Assembly (NCBI GenBank): GCA_900756945.1
Contig: CAAELZ010000013.1
Span: 1 to 16,297 of the forward strand
Reading direction: 5' to 3'
DNA from: an uncultured Collinsella sp.
Lineage (GTDB): Bacteria > Actinomycetota > Coriobacteriia > Coriobacteriales > Coriobacteriaceae
Length of the DNA: 16,297 nt
Part shown: one piece after another, positions 13,736 to 16,297 of the stretch
Position numbering within the stretch: position 1 is the first letter of the stretch
How the letters are laid out: every line of letters starts with the position of its first letter
The notes under the pieces: model-generated
Database searches by the model: none
Told to the model about the DNA's origin: nothing
The model's input: the letters and a program-made list of their open reading frames with translations, nothing else
Made by a program: the position numbers and the translations under genes

Positions 13736-15178
13736 TTATCGACCTCCCTGCGGTGCTGCGTCATCGCGCATGAGCTCGGCCAGCGCCTCGCGATCGATAC
13801 GCAGCGCATCGCCGCCCACTGGGTCGAGCGAATCGATCTGGCTACCCAGCTGCTTGGCCTGCTTGCGCTCCGCGTGGGACAGGCCGCGCTCGCGGTACTT
13901 TTGCGAATGCGCCGTGTACATATTGATGAACAAAATGACCAGGAAACTAAACACGATCACGACGACGACCCAAAAGAGGGCCACCGAGGTGTTGCCGCCC
14001 ATCCACTCAAAGTAGATGGCGATAGGGATGGTCTGGGTAATGCCGGCGTAGTTGCCCGCAAAGAACAGGGTGCAGCCAAACTCGCCCATGGCACGCGCGA
14101 AGGCAAGCACCGCGCCGGCGGCAATCGAGGGCCAGCCAAGCGGCATCATAAGCTTGGTAAAGATGCGATGCTCAGACCATCCCAGGGTTCGCGCGGCATC
14201 GAGCATCTGCGTGTCGAGGCTCTCGAAGGCTCCGAGTGCCGTGCGGTAGACCAGCGGAAACGACACAACGACGGCCGAAATGACCGCCGCCGGCCACGTA
14301 AAGACAATCGAGATGCCGTGCGCGATGAGCCACTGGCCCACCCCGGTCGAGCGGCCAAATAGCATGAGGAGCAGAAAGCCGCAGACCGTGGGCGGCAGCA
14401 CCATAGGAATCGTAAAGACCGAGTCGAGCAGGCCCTTGATGCGACTCGAGGTACCCATAGTCTTCCACGCGGCGAACAGGCCCAGCGCAAAGGAAATCAG
14501 CAGGGCAAGGCCGCTCGTTTTTATGGACACCCAAAGCGGGCGATAGTCGATGTCGCCCAAAAAGGAGGCCAGAGAGGTCAAGGGACCCTGCTCATCCCGC
14601 AACACGACAGACGATGCTTCTACCATTTGAGCGCTATCAAGCCAACGCGCGCCGCCCTTGGCATCACCCGAGGCCGATGCAATCACCACATAGCGGTCCC
14701 CATCCGCACCACGCACATCAAAGCCATAGGTATACCCGCCGGCATTAAACGTTGTTTCCGCCGTGACATACCAAGGAAGATCCACGTCCCCAAGCTGCGC
14801 ACCTCCCATGCAGTTTGCGCTGTCGAGCTCACAGACGAGGGCCTTGAGACCCGATACGCACTCGTTATCCTGCGGATCCAATTCATACTTCTCGACCGCC
14901 CTGGGCGATATCCACACCACAACGCGATCGGCAGCAGGCGCCACCACAAGGCCCACGTCCTCGTCAACGGGAAACCGGTAGCCCTCAGGCTGGCCCTCCA
15001 TGGCACGAGCGGTCCCCTTGGCCAACCGCTCAAAACCCTCGATCCCATAGGAAAGCCCATGAACGGTCGCAGCAACCTGGGCCCCGTCCTCAGCGACCCC
15101 AGCAAACGCAAATCCCGGCACCCAGCAAAGCGCGAAGGTCAAAGCACAGGCGACAAGCATGCGGAATCTATTAAGCAC
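13736..15178 (-). CDS. modB: Molybdate ABC transporter permease ModB with an added N-terminal extracytoplasmic domain
   Basis: This membrane subunit forms the molybdate channel. GTG 15178 was chosen because GGAG lies six bases upstream and the protein (480 aa) then begins with a signal-like segment (residues 1-26, ending PGFAFA). Residues 27-205 form a soluble domain of unknown family, rich in beta-type segments (YVTAETTFNAGGYTYGFDV), predicted outside the membrane. Residues 211-420 are a normal ModB permease of about five helices, with the coupling EAA loop DAARTLGWSEHRIFTKLMMP (327-346). A charged cytoplasmic tail follows (421-480). A standard ModB is about 230 aa, so both extensions are unusual. 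The frame is open further up to the modA stop, without support for an earlier start. Confidence 0.92.
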   Translation of the reverse strand: MLNRFRMLVACALTFALCWVPGFAFAGVAEDGAQVAATVHGLSYGIEGFERLAKGTARAMEGQPEGYRFPVDEDVGLVVAPAADRVVVWISPRAVEKYELDPQDNECVSGLKALVCELDSANCMGGAQLGDVDLPWYVTAETTFNAGGYTYGFDVRGADGDRYVVIASASGDAKGGARWLDSAQMVEASSVVLRDEQGPLTSLASFLGDIDYRPLWVSIKTSGLALLISFALGLFAAWKTMGTSSRIKGLLDSVFTIPMVLPPTVCGFLLLMLFGRSTGVGQWLIAHGISIVFTWPAAVISAVVVSFPLVYRTALGAFESLDTQMLDAARTLGWSEHRIFTKLMMPLGWPSIAAGAVLAFARAMGEFGCTLFFAGNYAGITQTIPIAIYFEWMGGNTSVALFWVVVVIVFSFLVILFINMYTAHSQKYRERGLSHAERKQAKQLGSQIDSLDPVGGDALRIDREALAELMRDDAAPQGGR

Positions 15179-15246
15179 GAAAAGCTCCAAGCGAATACAA
15201 GGACGGAGTGAAACACAAAACGATGGAATTATCGCGCCAAGCCGCA

Positions 15247-16119
15247 CTACTCGGAAAGCTCAAAGCCGTACTTAGCCCAAATCTTCTGAGCCTTCTTGTT
15301 GGACAGGCAAAAGTCGATAAACGCCTTGGCCTCGTCGGCGTGCTCGGAGCCATCGGCGACAGCGCCCGGATACACGATGGGCTTATGCGAGTCCTCGGGA
15401 CACACAAAGGCCTCCTCGATGCCGTCATAGCGGAAGATATCGGAGCTGTAGACAAAACCGGCCACGCAGTCGCCCGTAGAGACGTAAGACGCAGCGGTGC
15501 CGACCTTGTCGGCCAGGGCCACCTTGTCGGCAAGCTCGGGTGCATACTCGCCGTCGTCGCCCTCGGTGCCGGTGTAGAGACCCACAGAAGCTAAGGCCTG
15601 GTTGGCGTACTTGCCGGCGGGGACGGTCTTGGCGTCGCCGATGGCGATCTTGCCGTCCAGATTCGCGACGTTGGCGATGGCCTCGATCTTGGTGTCGGAA
15701 CCCTCAGCACGAATGATCACAAGGTCGTTGACGAACATATCCTCACGGGTGTCGGCATCGACGAGCTCGGCGGCCTCGGCGTCGTCCATGGTGCCTTTGG
15801 AGGCGGTGATGAGCACGTCGACCGTGGCGCCGGCGCGCATCTGCTCGACAAGGTCGCCAGACGCCTTAAACTGCGTGTCTGCAAACGTGGTGCCGGTCTG
15901 GTCGGTGTAGAGCTCTTGGACCTCGGGCAGAGCCTTCTCGAGCGAGTTGGCGGCAAAGACCTGCAGCTCGACAGCTTTCTTGGAAGATGCCTTGGCAGAA
16001 CCGGCATCGGATCCGGCCGGCTCGGACGTCTTGCTGCCCGAGCAGCCGGCAAGACCAAGGCCGGCAACGACGGCAGCAGAAAGCGAGACGAATCCGCGGC
16101 GAGAAACCATATCGAACAT
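15247..16119 (-). CDS. modA: Molybdate-binding lipoprotein ModA
   Basis: This is a 290-aa substrate-binding protein of the molybdate ABC importer. ATG 16119 lies six bases after GAAAGGG; a TTG six bases upstream is also possible. The N-terminus has a twin-arginine motif SRRGFV (6-11), a hydrophobic stretch and a lipobox LAGC with C26, so the protein is probably exported by Tat and anchored as a lipoprotein. The mature part has the ModA pattern: VFAANSLEKALPEV, FKASGDLVEQMRAGATVDV, GTAASYVSTGDC and YPGAV. Molybdate is the likely ligand; tungstate cannot be excluded. A 68-bp gap separates it from modB. Confidence 0.94.
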   Translation of the reverse strand: MFDMVSRRGFVSLSAAVVAGLGLAGCSGSKTSEPAGSDAGSAKASSKKAVELQVFAANSLEKALPEVQELYTDQTGTTFADTQFKASGDLVEQMRAGATVDVLITASKGTMDDAEAAELVDADTREDMFVNDLVIIRAEGSDTKIEAIANVANLDGKIAIGDAKTVPAGKYANQALASVGLYTGTEGDDGEYAPELADKVALADKVGTAASYVSTGDCVAGFVYSSDIFRYDGIEEAFVCPEDSHKPIVYPGAVADGSEHADEAKAFIDFCLSNKKAQKIWAKYGFELSE

Positions 16120-16163
16120 ATTCAACCCTTTCGGACCTTGTGCCCGGGTACCCCACCGCGAGC

Positions 16164-16185
16164 TATAATCTGCAATCAGATTATA
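16164..16185. promoter_or_regulatory. Operator palindrome on the modA promoter
   Basis: TATAATCTG and CAGATTATA form perfect 9-bp arms around CAAT. On the minus strand the first arm contains TATAAT, a consensus -10 box 60 bp upstream of the modA start, so a protein bound here would block transcription. A further TTATCAGAC half-site lies at 16222-16230 and AAATCTTTATCA at 16207-16218. This suggests metal-dependent repression by a ModE- or TunR-like protein, though the sequence does not match the classical E. coli ModE site as I know it. Confidence 0.65.
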
Positions 16186-16297
16186 CTTTCACGCGAATAA
16201 TGTAAGTGATAAAGATTTCTCGTCTGATAATTTTCTTTTGCCGATAGTCTCAGGACGTTCCGCGCTGTCGCTGCATAAAAAGGCGGGGCGACTCGTA

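Noticed and set aside
12611..14362. 583-codon plus-strand open frame across modC and modB
   Set aside because: It is an antisense shadow of genes with complete Walker and permease motifs, and it has no recognisable domains.
15179..15247. Earlier GTG start for modB overlapping the modA stop
   Set aside because: The later GTG has GGAG at correct spacing and gives a clean signal-like N-terminus.
1..16297. CRISPR array, insertion sequence, integrase or tRNA-linked attachment site
   Set aside because: No regularly spaced direct repeats and no transposase or integrase motifs were seen on either strand. The tRNA genes are intact, with no nearby duplicated 3' ends.

Overview
All recognisable genes in this window lie on the minus strand. 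The GC-rich composition, the Tat-type lipoprotein signal on ModA, the EGID-type cysteine desulfurase, YedF and a selenocysteine-containing SelD together suggest a gut-type anaerobe of the Coriobacteriia. A Collinsella-like genome is my best guess, made from general resemblance and not from any database match.

Read in the direction of transcription (right to left), the window contains: (1) modA-modB-modC, a molybdate ABC importer, with a palindromic operator on the modA promoter (16119 to 12662). (2) A 445-bp regulatory stretch (12661-12217) with a second, related palindrome, a 22-codon leader-peptide candidate and two hairpins. (3) A long gene series: two paralogous 2-hydroxyacyl-CoA dehydratase/double-cubane-type proteins, their BcrAD/BadFG-type ATPase activator, selD (a selenoprotein with in-frame UGA), yedF, a DUF3343 gene and an EGID-type cysteine desulfurase, closed by an intrinsic terminator (12216 to 5441). 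(4) brnQ, a branched-chain amino acid transporter. (5) A tRNA-Pro/tRNA-Gly operon with a good promoter and terminator. (6) A formate/nitrite-family channel, an 85-bp palindromic element, then selA and the first 407 codons of selB, which runs off the left edge.

The unifying theme is selenium plus molybdenum (or tungsten). SelD makes selenophosphate, SelA charges tRNA-Sec and SelB delivers it. YedF, DUF3343 and the desulfurase are probable sulfur/selenium handling proteins. ModABC supplies the metal, and the FNT channel moves formate or a similar anion. This set would serve a selenocysteine-containing molybdenum or tungsten formate dehydrogenase encoded elsewhere. The tRNA-Sec gene is not in the window.

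The most interesting parts are three. The first is the placement of an uncharacterised double-cubane-type reductase and activator in one gene series with selenium genes, with no acyl-CoA pathway genes nearby. The second is a roughly 105-nt structured element present twice, once after each reductase gene, with compensatory base changes in several stems. The third is the set of matching operator-like palindromes ahead of modA and ahead of the reductase/selenium genes.
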